The notes under the pieces are model-generated. The model did no database searches and had not been told where the DNA came from. It saw only the letters and a list, made by a program, of their open reading frames with translations. The position numbers and the translations under genes were made by a program. This document shows positions 1 to 9,102 of a DNA stretch of 64,000 nt, in pieces. Position 1 is the first letter of the stretch. The number at the start of each line of letters is the position of its first letter. The stretch is from Siculibacillus lacustris (GTDB taxonomy: Bacteria > Pseudomonadota > Alphaproteobacteria > Rhizobiales > Ancalomicrobiaceae). The stretch covers positions 62,001 to 126,000 of the forward strand of contig NZ_SJFN01000011.1 in NCBI RefSeq assembly GCF_004328075.1, written 5' to 3'.

Positions 1-1
1 C

Positions 2-742
2 GAGGTCGACACCTTCTTCGAGACCGAGATGCCCAACGCCGCGACGCTGCCGCTGTTCGAGCGCGCTCGCGCGCTCGGCATCGGCTTCTCCTTCGGCTTC
101 GCCGAGAAGCTGGAGATCGGCGGTCGCATCCGCCGCTTCAACACCGCGATCCTGGTCGACGGCGAAGGGCAGATCGTCCACCGCTACCGCAAGATCCACT
201 TGCCCGGCCACACCGAGAACGAACCCTGGCGCGCTTTCCAGCATCTCGAAAAGCGTTATTTCGAGCCCGGCGAAGAGGTCTTTTCGCCGGTGACGGCGCT
301 CGGCGGCGAGATCGGGCTGGCCATCTGCAACGACCGCCGCTGGCCCGAGACCTACCGCGAACATGCGCTGCGCGGCACCGAGATGGTGCTGATCGGTTAC
401 AACACGCCGGTCCACTATCCGCTCGCCCCCGAGCACGATCATCTCCAGTGCTTCCACAATCACCTGAGCCTCCAGGCCGGGGCCTATCAGAACGGCCTAT
501 GGGTGGTCGGCGTCGCCAAGGCCGGCAAGGAAGAGAACTGCGACCTGATCGGCCAGAGCTGCATCGTCGCCCCGACCGGCGAGATCGTCGCTCAGGCCTC
601 GACGCTCCACGACGAACTGGTGATCCACGACTGCGACTTCGACCGCTGCACCGAGATCCGCGCCAACATCTTCGACTTCGCCAAGCATCGGCGCCCGGAG
701 ATGTACCCGCTCCTGTCGGCGCCGATCGCCACCCGTCGCTGA
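2..742 (+). CDS. N-carbamoyl-D-amino acid hydrolase (D-carbamoylase), 5' end outside window
   Basis: Nitrilase-superfamily amidohydrolase that would release a free D-amino acid, CO2 and NH3 from an N-carbamoyl-D-amino acid. The reading frame is open from base 2, so the N-terminus (including the catalytic Glu) lies upstream of the window; the internal ATG at 29 is not the true start. Visible family hallmarks are ETEMP near the left edge, the catalytic-Lys block YRKIHLPGH, the substrate-side FQHLEKRYFEPG and the nucleophile block ICNDRRWPE containing the catalytic Cys. GYNTP, HDHL and AGAYQNG match the D-carbamoylase subfamily of Agrobacterium type closely, which favours it over beta-ureidopropionase. 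The hydantoinase gene begins 31 bp downstream, so the two probably form an operon doing hydantoin ring opening and then decarbamoylation. The subfamily call is from remembered family motifs. Confidence 0.88.
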   Translation, partial: EVDTFFETEMPNAATLPLFERARALGIGFSFGFAEKLEIGGRIRRFNTAILVDGEGQIVHRYRKIHLPGHTENEPWRAFQHLEKRYFEPGEEVFSPVTALGGEIGLAICNDRRWPETYREHALRGTEMVLIGYNTPVHYPLAPEHDHLQCFHNHLSLQAGAYQNGLWVVGVAKAGKEENCDLIGQSCIVAPTGEIVAQASTLHDELVIHDCDFDRCTEIRANIFDFAKHRRPEMYPLLSAPIATRR

Positions 743-773
743 CGCTGCGATCTCGGATGAAGGAGAAGACCCC

Positions 774-2237
774 ATGGCGGAATTCGATCTGACCATTCGC
801 GGCGGCACCATCGCCACCGCCGCCGACGTCACGCGCTGCGACATCGGCATCCGCGACGGACGCATCGTCGCCCTCGCCGAGGCGCTGCCGCCGGGGATGC
901 GCGACATCGACGCCACCGGCCGGCTGGTGCTGCCGGGCGGCGTCGACGGCCATTGCCACTTCGCCCAGCCGGCCGGCGACGGCAGCCGCATGGCCGACGA
1001 CTTCCTGACCGGCACCCGCTCGGCGGCCTTCGGCGGCAACACCACGGTCATCCCCTTCGCCGCCCAGGCCAAGGGCCAGAGCCTGCGCGACGCCGTCGCC
1101 GCCTATCACGCGGAAGCCGACGGCCGGGCGCACATCGACTACGCCTTCCATCTGATCATCGCCGATCCGACCCCGGACGTGCTCGAGCGCGAGCTGCCGG
1201 AGCTGATCGCCGAAGGCTACACGTCGTTCAAGATCTACATGACCTACGAGGGCATGAAGCTTAACGATCGCCAGATCCTCGACGTCTTCACCGCCGCCCG
1301 CGCCCATGGCGCCATGGTCATGGTCCACGCCGAGAATTCCGACTGCATCGCTTGGCTGACCGAGCGGCTGGAGGCCGAGGGCAAGACCGCGCCGTTCTTC
1401 CACGGCGTGTCGCGGCCGCAAGTTGTCGAGCGCGAGGCGACCCACCGGGTGATCTCGCTCGCCGAACTCGCCGATCTGCCGATCCTGATCGTCCACGTCT
1501 CCGGACGCGAGGCGACCGAACAGATCCGCTGGGCCCAGGGCAAGGGCCTGCGGCTCTACGCCGAGACCTGCCCGCAATATCTGTTCCTCAGCGCCGACGA
1601 TCTCGCCGCCCCCGGATTCGAAGGGGCGAAATGCGTCTGCTCGCCGCCGCCGCGCGACAAGGCGAACCAGCAGTACATCTGGGACGGGCTGGCAAACGGC
1701 GCCTTCCAGGTGTTCTCGTCCGACCACGCGCCGTTCCGCTACGAGGATCCGCAAGGCAAGAAGCTCGGCGGCGAGAGCGCCCCCTTCCGCACCGTGCCGA
1801 ACGGCGTGCCGGGGGTCGAGACGCGGCTGCCGCTGTTGTTCTCCGGCGGCGTCGGCGAGGGGCGGATCGAGCTCACCCGCTTCGTCGAACTGACCTCGAC
1901 CAATCCCGCCCGGATGTACGGCCTCTATCCGCGCAAGGGCACCATCGCCGTCGGGTCGGATGCCGATCTGGCGATCTGGGACACCGAGCGCGAGGTGACG
2001 ATCACCAACGACCTGCTCCACCACGACGTCGACTACACGCCCTACGAGGGTCAGGTGGTGCGCGGCTGGCCGATCACGGTGATCTCGCGCGGCACGGTGG
2101 TCTGCGACGACGGCGCGCTGCACGTCGCGCCCGGCCAGGGCCAATTCCTGCCCTGCGATCGCCCCGATCCGGCGCGGCCGTCTTCGCGCCGCGCGATCCC
2201 CCGCGACTCCGGCCGGTTCAAGGCCGAAGCGGTCTGA
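774..2237 (+). CDS. hydA: Dihydropyrimidinase / D-hydantoinase
   Basis: Cyclic-amidohydrolase of 487 aa that opens dihydropyrimidine or 5-substituted hydantoin rings to N-carbamoyl amino acids. All expected binuclear metal ligands are visible: the HxH pair (H60, H62 in DGHCHF), the carboxylated lysine K153 (SFKIYMTYEG), H185 (MVHAEN), H241 (IVHVSG) and D317 (SSDHAPF). The length fits the family. The start ATG at 774 follows an AAGGAGA ribosome site 8 bases upstream. It lies directly behind the D-carbamoylase, and that pairing suggests D-specific hydantoin use rather than simple pyrimidine catabolism, for which a preTA dehydrogenase pair would be expected nearby. The substrate itself cannot be told from sequence. 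A C-terminal tail of about 25 residues rich in Arg and Pro looks lineage-specific. Confidence 0.93.
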   Translation: MAEFDLTIRGGTIATAADVTRCDIGIRDGRIVALAEALPPGMRDIDATGRLVLPGGVDGHCHFAQPAGDGSRMADDFLTGTRSAAFGGNTTVIPFAAQAKGQSLRDAVAAYHAEADGRAHIDYAFHLIIADPTPDVLERELPELIAEGYTSFKIYMTYEGMKLNDRQILDVFTAARAHGAMVMVHAENSDCIAWLTERLEAEGKTAPFFHGVSRPQVVEREATHRVISLAELADLPILIVHVSGREATEQIRWAQGKGLRLYAETCPQYLFLSADDLAAPGFEGAKCVCSPPPRDKANQQYIWDGLANGAFQVFSSDHAPFRYEDPQGKKLGGESAPFRTVPNGVPGVETRLPLLFSGGVGEGRIELTRFVELTSTNPARMYGLYPRKGTIAVGSDADLAIWDTEREVTITNDLLHHDVDYTPYEGQVVRGWPITVISRGTVVCDDGALHVAPGQGQFLPCDRPDPARPSSRRAIPRDSGRFKAEAV

Positions 2238-2243
2238 CGGCAA

Positions 2244-2270
2244 CGGGGCAGGGCGCCTGCGGGCGCCCCG
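2244..2270 (+). terminator. Possible hairpin after the hydantoinase gene
   Basis: Seven bases after the hydA stop a GC-only stem forms between CGGGGC..GGCGCC and GGCGCCCCG with a small bulge. No T-run follows, so it would be a weak or Rho-assisted terminator at best. Confidence 0.35.
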
Positions 2271-2451
2271 CCGCGCTGCCCGATCCCAGGCCCGGCCCGC
2301 ATCGTTCGAGCCGCTGCACCCGCGGCTCGGGCTTTGCCGAGAGCGCCGGCCGGGGTCGGAGACTCGGCCGCGGGGTCGCGTCCGGCAAAGTCGGTCTCAC
2401 GCCGAATCCGGGTTTGGCGATGATATCGGACGCACCGTCGCCGCAAGCGAC

Positions 2452-2903
2452 CTAGTACGATTTGAAATGCGAATTGATATTCTGAGCGGCCCGTTCGAAT
2501 ATTTGCGTCTTTACTTCATCGCCATACGCGTCGGGAGCGACAGATCTGGAATCGGTGAATGAGAAGCACTTCGTCGCGAACGACGCGACGACTTCGACGT
2601 TTGCTCCGCGATCGATCGCTCGTTCGATTCCTTCATTGTCCGAGGTGACGGGATCATCAGACCCGCCGATGCGGTACTCGTGAGCCGGATGAATGCCGGA
2701 ATCGCGATGAAAAACCTGATCGTCTGAGATCTCTTTTCGAAATATCCGAAAACCCGACTCTCGGATTTCGATCTCGTCGACACCTTCACGACCCGGCCGG
2801 GAGCCCTCGCCCGGTCCCCGGGCCCCGAGGCGGCGAGCGCGGCGGCGAACCAGCCGCCGACGATCAGCGCCCCCCCAATCGTCATCCCCCTGGGTCTCCG
2901 CAT
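2452..2903 (-). pseudogene. Probable frameshifted gene for a small exported protein
   Basis: On the minus strand an ATG at 2903 begins a peptide resembling a signal peptide or membrane anchor (MRRPRGMTIGGALIVGGWFA). Shortly after, near 2790-2850, the protein-like reading moves to another frame. From about 2790 to the TAG at 2454-2452 that frame encodes an acidic, well-mixed sequence (for example EISDDQVFHRD, YRIGGSDDPVTSDNEG, CFSFTDSRSVAPDAYGDE) that looks far more like real protein than the frame continuing from the ATG. The second frame has no ATG, GTG or TTG of its own, so a single indel in the run-rich GGGGCCCGGGGAC area would explain the break. No family is recognised. It may be a decaying gene or a sequencing error in a live one. 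Confidence 0.45.
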
Positions 2904-3333
2904 GTCCCGCCCACCGGCTCCGCCGGTACTCGTCACGCCGGGTGCGGCGGAGTGGACCCGTTCGCGGCCACCGAGTGACGATCGGTGGCGGATTTGCAAC
3001 AGAAACGGGTATTTCTTCCTCCTCCCCCGGTTGGGGTATGCGCCGTTTCGGCCCCGGCCCGAAGATCTTCCGAGACTGCCGTGTACGAGCCGGGGGGATC
3101 GGGCTCGATCTATTCGAAATGCGGTCGCGAGACCGGTGTGCGCCGGCCCGTGATCACTTCGGTCTCGACAACATCGGTGATGTGCCGAGCTTCGACCTTT
3201 ACCGATCGTCGACCAGCGAGATCGCATGCGCGCGACATCGTGAAGGGGGCTCGTTCATCTCTGGCATTCGTCGAGATGTTCGCGTCATCGGGCCGCGATC
3301 CTGAGAATTCTGCGTTTTGGTTTTGGGGGATAC

Positions 3334-6300
3334 ATGTTCGATTTGACGGACACTGGTTCGCGCGGCCGTTCGCGCATCGGCGCTCTCTCGAGCGGCACCG
3401 CGCTGGGTCTCGGGTTTCTCTCGACGACACTGCTGTCGTTCTCGACCGCGGCCTTGGCCGATTGCGTCCCCGGAGGCGGAAACATCGTCTGCGACGGTGG
3501 CAGCGGGCCGGTTTCCTTCGCCGGGGCGGTCGGTGCCCTCACCACCTCCTTCGTCAACGCCGAGACCAGTACCCTGGGTTTCGCCGCCACCTCCGGCGGA
3601 GCGGCCCAAGGGCTGAACGTCTTCCTGGACGCCACCTCGTCGATCACCTCGACGACCAATCCTGCCGTCGTGATCGAGCCCGGCCTGACGCTCGACGGCA
3701 CCGCCCTGATCCTGCGCAACACCGGCGGTGACATCGGCACCACGACGCCGTCGGGCGCGGGGATTCTCGGCAACCTGACCTCGACCGTGGCCGACGGTCT
3801 GCGCGCCACCACCGTGGGCGGAAACGGCGACATTCGCCTGACCCAGGGCGCCGGCTCGACGATCTCCGGCGTCACCGCCGGTCTGCGCGCAACCAGCGAC
3901 GCCGGCAACATCTTCGTCCTCGGCCAGGGCACTCTGGTCGCCGGCACCAACGGCACCGCCCTGATCGCCACCGCCACCGGCGGCAGCGTCGTCGTCGACC
4001 ACGACGGCACCGTCGTCGGCGGCAACGGCATCGCCGCCACCAGCACCACCGGCGGGGTCTCGGTCTCCGTCAAAGGAACCGTCGTGACTTCCGGCGCGCC
4101 GACCGCTTCGACCGGCGTCGATGCCGCCATCCTCGGGGCGGGGGCCACCAACGGCGTCGGGGTCGACACCCAGGGCGCCACCATCGCCGTCGTCGCCCCC
4201 GACACGGCGATCGGCATTCGCGCCGCCAACGCCGGCACTTCGGGCACCTCCAACGTGTCGGTGATCGCCGACGTCACCAAGGCCACCGCGACCAATGTGC
4301 TCGGCTCGGCGACCGGAATCGTGGCGACCTCCGCCGCGACCTCGACCGCGGCGATCCTCACCGTCACCACGGTCGGAACCGTCACCGCCACCGGCAAGGC
4401 CGTGAGCGGTGCCGGCGTCGATGCCACCTCGACCGACGGCAAGATCACCGTCGGCGGCACCGGCGCCATCACCGGCGCCACCGGCATCCGCGCGACCTCG
4501 ACCTCGGGCGACATTCGGATCACCGGGGCGGGCACCACCACCGGTCTCGACGGCGTGGCGATCGACGTGACCTCGGGCGGCACCGTCACCATCGATCGCT
4601 CCGGCACGATCACCGGCTCGGTCGTCGTCCAGGGCGGCAGCGGCACCGATCTGAAGCTCGGCGACGTCGCTCAGACCGCCGGCGGAGCGACGGCGATCGC
4701 CACCGGCATCTCGACCTCCGCCGCCTCCGCCGCGACGACCATCACCGCCTTCGCCGACGTCGTCGCTGCGGTGACCGGTGGCGGTGGCGCCCCGTCGGTC
4801 TGCGGCAACGGGGTCGGCCTGAGCGGCGGCACGATCTCCCTCTCGGCCGGCAACGTTTCGGGATGCGCCGACGGCGTCCACGTCCAGGCGTCGACGGCGG
4901 CGACGGTCACGGTCACCAGCGCGACCGGCACCGGCGGTGACGGTGTCGACGTCACCGTGACCGGCGGGGCGGCGAAGATCACCGTGAACGGCGCCGCCAC
5001 CGGCGGAACCGGCAACGGCATCGTCGTCGTCGCCCAGACCGGCTCGACCATCACCGCAAACGGGCTGGCCACCGGTTCCGCGGCCAACGGGATCTCGTCG
5101 ACCGTCACCGGGGCCGGTGCCGTCCCGAACACCGTCCACGCCAACGGTGGCGCCCTCGGTCAGACCAACGGCATCTTCGCCGCCGGCGGCGACATCGTCA
5201 TCGACGGGGCCGGCACGGTCACCGGCACCACCTTGCGCGGCATCGATGCGTCGACGGTCCGCTCGATCGACATCGAGACCACCGGCGCCGTGACCGGCAA
5301 GTCCGGCGGCATCTCGGCCGTCAGTACCGGCACCGATGCCAAACTCGCGGCCGTCGTCGTGAACGGCACCGGCGCGATTCTCGCCGGTACCGGCACGGGC
5401 ATCGTCGCGTCGTCGCAGGGCGGCAACGTCACGGTGACGCCGGCCTCGACCGTCACGGCGACCACTGGCGCCCTCGCCATCGACGCTTCGACCAAGGCCG
5501 CGGGCACGATCACCGTGACCACCGTGGCCACGGTTTCGGCCCCGACGGGCGGCGGCATCCGCACCTCGGCGGTCGACGGCGCCACCACCATCGTCGCCGC
5601 CTCGATCGCCACGGCGACCACCGGAACCGGCATCGCGGCCACGGCGACCGGCACCGGTACGATCGACGTGACCCTGTCCGCCGGCCGGACGATCGGCACC
5701 AGCCTCGCCGAGGCCGGCAAGGGCATCGTCACCGCGGCGACCACCGGCAAGACCACCGTCACGGTCGACGGCGACCTCTTCGCGGTCGCCACCGGCATCG
5801 CCGGCACATCGACGAGCGGGGCGATCGACGTGACCATCGCGACCGCCGCGACCATCGATCCGCTGGTCGGCGTCGATCTCACCACCGTGTCGGGGGCGTT
5901 GACCGTCACCAATGCCGGCGCGATCGTCGCAACGACCACCGGCGTGAAGCTCACGGCGTCCGGTGACGGCACGCTGACCGTGACCAACGGCGGCACCATC
6001 ACCTCGCAGGCCCTGGTCGATCCGGTGGCGATCGCGCTCGACCAGAAGGGCAGCAAGACCGCCACCGTGACCAACGAGGTCGGCGGGGTGATCAATGGCG
6101 GCTTCACCACGACCGGCGGCACCAACGCCTTCGTCAACAAGGGCATCTGGAACCTGTTGCCGACCGCGGCGCAGAACGGGGCGGGCAACGCCACCACCGG
6201 CACCTGGACGCTGGCCGGCGTCAACACCTTCGACAACAGCGGCACCTTCCGGATCGGCGTGGCCAATCCCAATGCGACCGCGACGATCAATGGCCCCCTG

Positions 6301-7719
6301 ACCTTCACCAACACCGCCACCGGTACGGTGGCGCTGTCCGCCGGTTCGACCCTGACCCTGACCAACGGCAACTTCGTCAACCAGGGCCGGATCGATCTGA
6401 ACAACGGCACGGTCGACAACGTGCTGAAGATCGGCGGCACCTTCTCCGGTTCCGGCGCGAGCACCATCGCCGTCGACATCGATCGCTCCAGCACCGCCTC
6501 CGCGGCCCAACGCGCCGACCAGCTGCAGGTCGGCGGCACCACCTCCGGCACGACCGTCGTCGAGTTCCACGACGTCGGCGGCCGCGGCCTGTTCTCCAAT
6601 CCGATCGTGGTGGTGCAGGACGGCGGCACCAGCGCCGGCTTCGTCGCCGCGCCCGGTACGCTCCAGTCGTCGGGCCTGATCGACTACGCGCTGACCCGCG
6701 TCGGCAGCGCCTGGGCGGTCGTCTCGACCCTCAATCCCAGCGGCTCCGCCGCGGCGGCCGGCAGCGTCGCCGCGACGCTGACCTCGATCAGCACCGGATT
6801 CATCGAGCCGACCAGCGCCTTCATCACCGGGCCGACCGATCCCAAGGTCGACCAATTGGCGCTCGCCGTCTGGGCGCGGACCAAGGCCGGCCGCTACGAC
6901 GTGTCGAGCGACACCGCGACCCGGGCCGGCGGCGTCGCGGCGACGAACGGCGCCTCGCGGTTCCGCACCACCTTCGCCGGTTTCCAGGCGGGCGTCGACG
7001 GCAGCCTCTCCGACATCTCGGAGAGTGGCTGGAACGCCCATTTCGGTCTGACCGCCGGGTCGGTGACGCTCTACGACGCCGATCGCCTGTCGGCGACGAC
7101 CTCGAAGGCCAAGGTCGATGCGCCGTTCTTCGGCGTCTACACCGCCCTGACCGGGCACGGCGTCTTCGCCGACCTCCAGATCCAGCGCAACTATTACGAC
7201 ATCCGCCTGACCAATGCGGTGGCCGGGCTGAACGGCAAGAAGGTGGCGGGGCAGGGTTACACCGCCGTCGCCTCGACCGGTGCGGTTCTGCCGATCGACG
7301 CGACCTGGTTCGTCGAACCGTCGGTGGCGTTGAACTACGTCCGCGCCTCGGTCGGCGACGTCGGCCTGCCCGGCGGCGGCACCATCGCGGTCGCCGACAT
7401 GGACAGCCTGATCGGCAGCCTGCGCCTGCGCGTCGGGGCGGTCTTCCAGGCGACCGAAAAGCTGGTTCTGCGTCCGTCGGTCCAGGCGAGCGTCTGGCAC
7501 GAGTTCGCGGGCAACGCCACGGCCCTCTACACCGACGGCCCGGCCGGCCCGACCGCGTCGATCTCGACCAGCCGCGTCGGCACCTTCGGCCAGATCGGCG
7601 CCACGGTGGCGGGTCAGATCCTCGACACCGGCGCCACCGGCTTCATCCGCGCCGACTATCGCTTCGGCGAAAAGATCGCCGGCGAGTCGATCACGGCAGG
7701 GCTGAGGTACCAGTTCTGA
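3334..7719 (+). CDS. Autotransporter (type Va secretion) with repetitive passenger
   Basis: Surface protein of 1461 aa. The ATG at 3334 follows a GGGGGAT ribosome site. A signal peptide with a basic N-region and hydrophobic core ends near AALA-DC at about residue 43. The passenger (about 45-1160) is built from Thr/Gly/Ala-rich imperfect repeats such as GIRATSTSGDIRITGAGT, typical of a right-handed beta-helix adhesin. The last 285 residues or so (from about 1175) form the outer-membrane beta-barrel, ending in the canonical C-terminal Phe (GLRYQF). Cysteines are few: a pair at the mature N-terminus (DCVPGG..VCDGG) and a pair near residues 489 and 510. BamA, needed for barrel insertion, is encoded at 55805. 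No protease motif was seen, so an adhesin or biofilm role is likelier, but the ligand is unknown. A small AT-richer gene follows after 19 bp. Confidence 0.9.
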   Translation: MFDLTDTGSRGRSRIGALSSGTALGLGFLSTTLLSFSTAALADCVPGGGNIVCDGGSGPVSFAGAVGALTTSFVNAETSTLGFAATSGGAAQGLNVFLDATSSITSTTNPAVVIEPGLTLDGTALILRNTGGDIGTTTPSGAGILGNLTSTVADGLRATTVGGNGDIRLTQGAGSTISGVTAGLRATSDAGNIFVLGQGTLVAGTNGTALIATATGGSVVVDHDGTVVGGNGIAATSTTGGVSVSVKGTVVTSGAPTASTGVDAAILGAGATNGVGVDTQGATIAVVAPDTAIGIRAANAGTSGTSNVSVIADVTKATATNVLGSATGIVATSAATSTAAILTVTTVGTVTATGKAVSGAGVDATSTDGKITVGGTGAITGATGIRATSTSGDIRITGAGTTTGLDGVAIDVTSGGTVTIDRSGTITGSVVVQGGSGTDLKLGDVAQTAGGATAIATGISTSAASAATTITAFADVVAAVTGGGGAPSVCGNGVGLSGGTISLSAGNVSGCADGVHVQASTAATVTVTSATGTGGDGVDVTVTGGAAKITVNGAATGGTGNGIVVVAQTGSTITANGLATGSAANGISSTVTGAGAVPNTVHANGGALGQTNGIFAAGGDIVIDGAGTVTGTTLRGIDASTVRSIDIETTGAVTGKSGGISAVSTGTDAKLAAVVVNGTGAILAGTGTGIVASSQGGNVTVTPASTVTATTGALAIDASTKAAGTITVTTVATVSAPTGGGIRTSAVDGATTIVAASIATATTGTGIAATATGTGTIDVTLSAGRTIGTSLAEAGKGIVTAATTGKTTVTVDGDLFAVATGIAGTSTSGAIDVTIATAATIDPLVGVDLTTVSGALTVTNAGAIVATTTGVKLTASGDGTLTVTNGGTITSQALVDPVAIALDQKGSKTATVTNEVGGVINGGFTTTGGTNAFVNKGIWNLLPTAAQNGAGNATTGTWTLAGVNTFDNSGTFRIGVANPNATATINGPLTFTNTATGTVALSAGSTLTLTNGNFVNQGRIDLNNGTVDNVLKIGGTFSGSGASTIAVDIDRSSTASAAQRADQLQVGGTTSGTTVVEFHDVGGRGLFSNPIVVVQDGGTSAGFVAAPGTLQSSGLIDYALTRVGSAWAVVSTLNPSGSAAAAGSVAATLTSISTGFIEPTSAFITGPTDPKVDQLALAVWARTKAGRYDVSSDTATRAGGVAATNGASRFRTTFAGFQAGVDGSLSDISESGWNAHFGLTAGSVTLYDADRLSATTSKAKVDAPFFGVYTALTGHGVFADLQIQRNYYDIRLTNAVAGLNGKKVAGQGYTAVASTGAVLPIDATWFVEPSVALNYVRASVGDVGLPGGGTIAVADMDSLIGSLRLRVGAVFQATEKLVLRPSVQASVWHEFAGNATALYTDGPAGPTASISTSRVGTFGQIGATVAGQILDTGATGFIRADYRFGEKIAGESITAGLRYQF

Positions 7720-7738
7720 GGGCGATTGGGAGACGGTC

Positions 7739-8344
7739 ATGGCAGAGGCAAGTGATGGTTCAAAAAAGCAGAAATCAATTGGCGAAGTATTGATGAGTTC
7801 TGGTGGTAAAATCGGCACCGAAGCTGTGAAGAATTTATTGAAGGAGTCGGACAAATACGAATTTTTTCATAGCATAGTCAAGAAAGGTGGAGCCGAGGCC
7901 CTCAAGATCGGTGTGATCAGTGCGGGTCAGATCAGTCCTCAATCGGAACATTTGGCTGACGGGTTGTCCGATCATTTTACCGTGGTCTACGAGATCGGGC
8001 GGTCCGGTTTGAAACTCAATCCTTTGAAGATAGCTCAATTGTCAGGTCAATTTGGAGTTGGAATTGGGAAGATCATGGACAAGGACAGCAAGCACAGTTG
8101 CGCGATCTCGGTCGGCGTGGTGGGAATCGGCGTCTTGAAGGCATCAGGAGCGCTTCTGGCCGCCGAACCGACGCTCGGAGCCTCCCTTGTTGAAGTTGGA
8201 AGCCTTGGTTATGATGTATACAAGATGGACGAACAATGCGGGATAAGCAAGGAAGTCAATAAAAAGATCGAAGAAAAAGCAATGCCTATGTATATGTGGT
8301 TCAATGATGGAATAGAAAAGTGGATTCGATCTGGCGGAAATTAG
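7739..8344 (+). CDS. Unknown 201-aa protein encoded directly behind the autotransporter
   Basis: No family recognised. The ATG at 7739 has a GGGAG ribosome site and lies 19 bp after the autotransporter stop, so co-transcription is likely. The N-terminal half is polar and charged (Lys/Ser-rich start). Residues about 122-162 are rich in Gly, Ala, Val and Leu (ISVGVVGIGVLKASGALLAA), possibly one or two membrane-interacting helices with GxxxG-like spacing, and the C-terminus is charged again. There is no signal peptide. Codon use is markedly less GC-biased than in all neighbours (many AAA, AAT, TTT, ATA codons), suggesting recent acquisition. It could be an accessory or immunity-like partner of the autotransporter, but that rests only on position. 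Confidence 0.7.
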   Translation: MAEASDGSKKQKSIGEVLMSSGGKIGTEAVKNLLKESDKYEFFHSIVKKGGAEALKIGVISAGQISPQSEHLADGLSDHFTVVYEIGRSGLKLNPLKIAQLSGQFGVGIGKIMDKDSKHSCAISVGVVGIGVLKASGALLAAEPTLGASLVEVGSLGYDVYKMDEQCGISKEVNKKIEEKAMPMYMWFNDGIEKWIRSGGN

Positions 8345-9102
8345 CATAATACGATTTTATATTTATGATCGCGGTCGATTCCGTCGATGTCCTGTAGTCC
8401 TCGCGATCGATCTTCGGGGCCGTAGAAGGATCCCATCGGTTTCTCCGAACCTCCCGTGGTCGCTCGCCGCGGTTCGGAGGCTCGGACTGCTGCCGGTGGT
8501 CGAGACCTCGCCGCCGCCGCCGACCTCGCCACCCGCATCTTCCGCCGGTTGGCGCCGCCCGGCGCCCGAGGCGCTCGCCGCGTGCCGAGGGGGCTCATCC
8601 CCGACGTCGAACGCGCGTCCTTGTCCGGCTTCGCAGCGCGGCTCGGGCGTCACGGCGCGGGGGTCGCCGATCGCGCATCGGCTCGGCCGGCGGACGTCCC
8701 CGGGGCGGGGTGGGGTTGATCGGAGGCCGACCTGCACGGGGCGCCGACGCGCCGACCTTCGGCGCAGCGGGGCGAAATTTCGATATCGACAATATTGTGA
8801 AGTCGCACCAGCATCGGTGGCGACTTCGAGCCGACGCGATCGCCCCCATTGCCGTCGGGATAGACGTCCGAGTTGCGAACGAGTACCACGCCAGATTTGA
8901 ACTCGGCTGAAATACACCTGCTTACATGAGCACCCGCACAACTTATTCCACCGTGCAGAGCACAATAAATTTCGAATTTATGAAAAGTTTACCACGAAGC
9001 ACGCACATTATTCTGCGTGATGAGCGATCGAACCGATTGACAACCGGGGCGATGTCGAAGCACGGAAGTACTCCGAACATCATTACCTTGGGGAAACAAT
9101 AA
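8345..9102. other. Intergenic region with no recognisable gene
   Basis: About 760 bp. Its two ends (8345-8375 and 8900-9100) are AT-rich and the middle is GC-rich. The open frames in it are short and Arg/Ala/Pro-biased, as expected from chance in high-GC DNA. The right end must contain the promoter of the chemoreceptor gene; a GGGGAAAC ribosome site is visible at 9090-9097. Confidence 0.6.

Larger units (their letters stand above)
2238..3333. other. Long intergenic stretch between hydA and the autotransporter
   Basis: About 1.1 kb without an intact gene. Bases 2440-2770 are clearly richer in A/T than the flanks and contain the broken minus-strand reading frame described separately. Bases 2900-3333 show no convincing coding frame and should hold the promoter and leader of the autotransporter gene. 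The candidate frames in this part are short, Arg/Ser-rich and have no ribosome sites. Confidence 0.6.

Noticed and set aside
138-2243. Long minus-strand open frame opposite the hydantoin genes (701 codons)
   Set aside because: It is antisense to two well-recognised enzymes and has the Arg/Asp/Gly/Ala-heavy composition produced by GC-rich codons read in reverse; it also lacks a ribosome site.
2511-3227. Minus-strand 238-codon frame as an intact gene
   Set aside because: The start has no ribosome site and the first 100 residues are not protein-like. Only the part from 2903 downward looks real, and it changes frame, so a broken gene is reported instead.
3600-6000. Repeats in the autotransporter considered as a CRISPR or satellite array
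   Set aside because: Units are imperfect, in frame and encode a beta-helix; there are no constant repeats with unique spacers.
3199-7854. Minus-strand open frame of 1551 codons opposite the autotransporter
   Set aside because: Low-complexity Asp/Gly/Arg/Ala sequence mirrors the Thr/Gly repeats of the sense gene. The sense strand has a signal peptide, ribosome site and barrel, so the antisense frame is an artefact.
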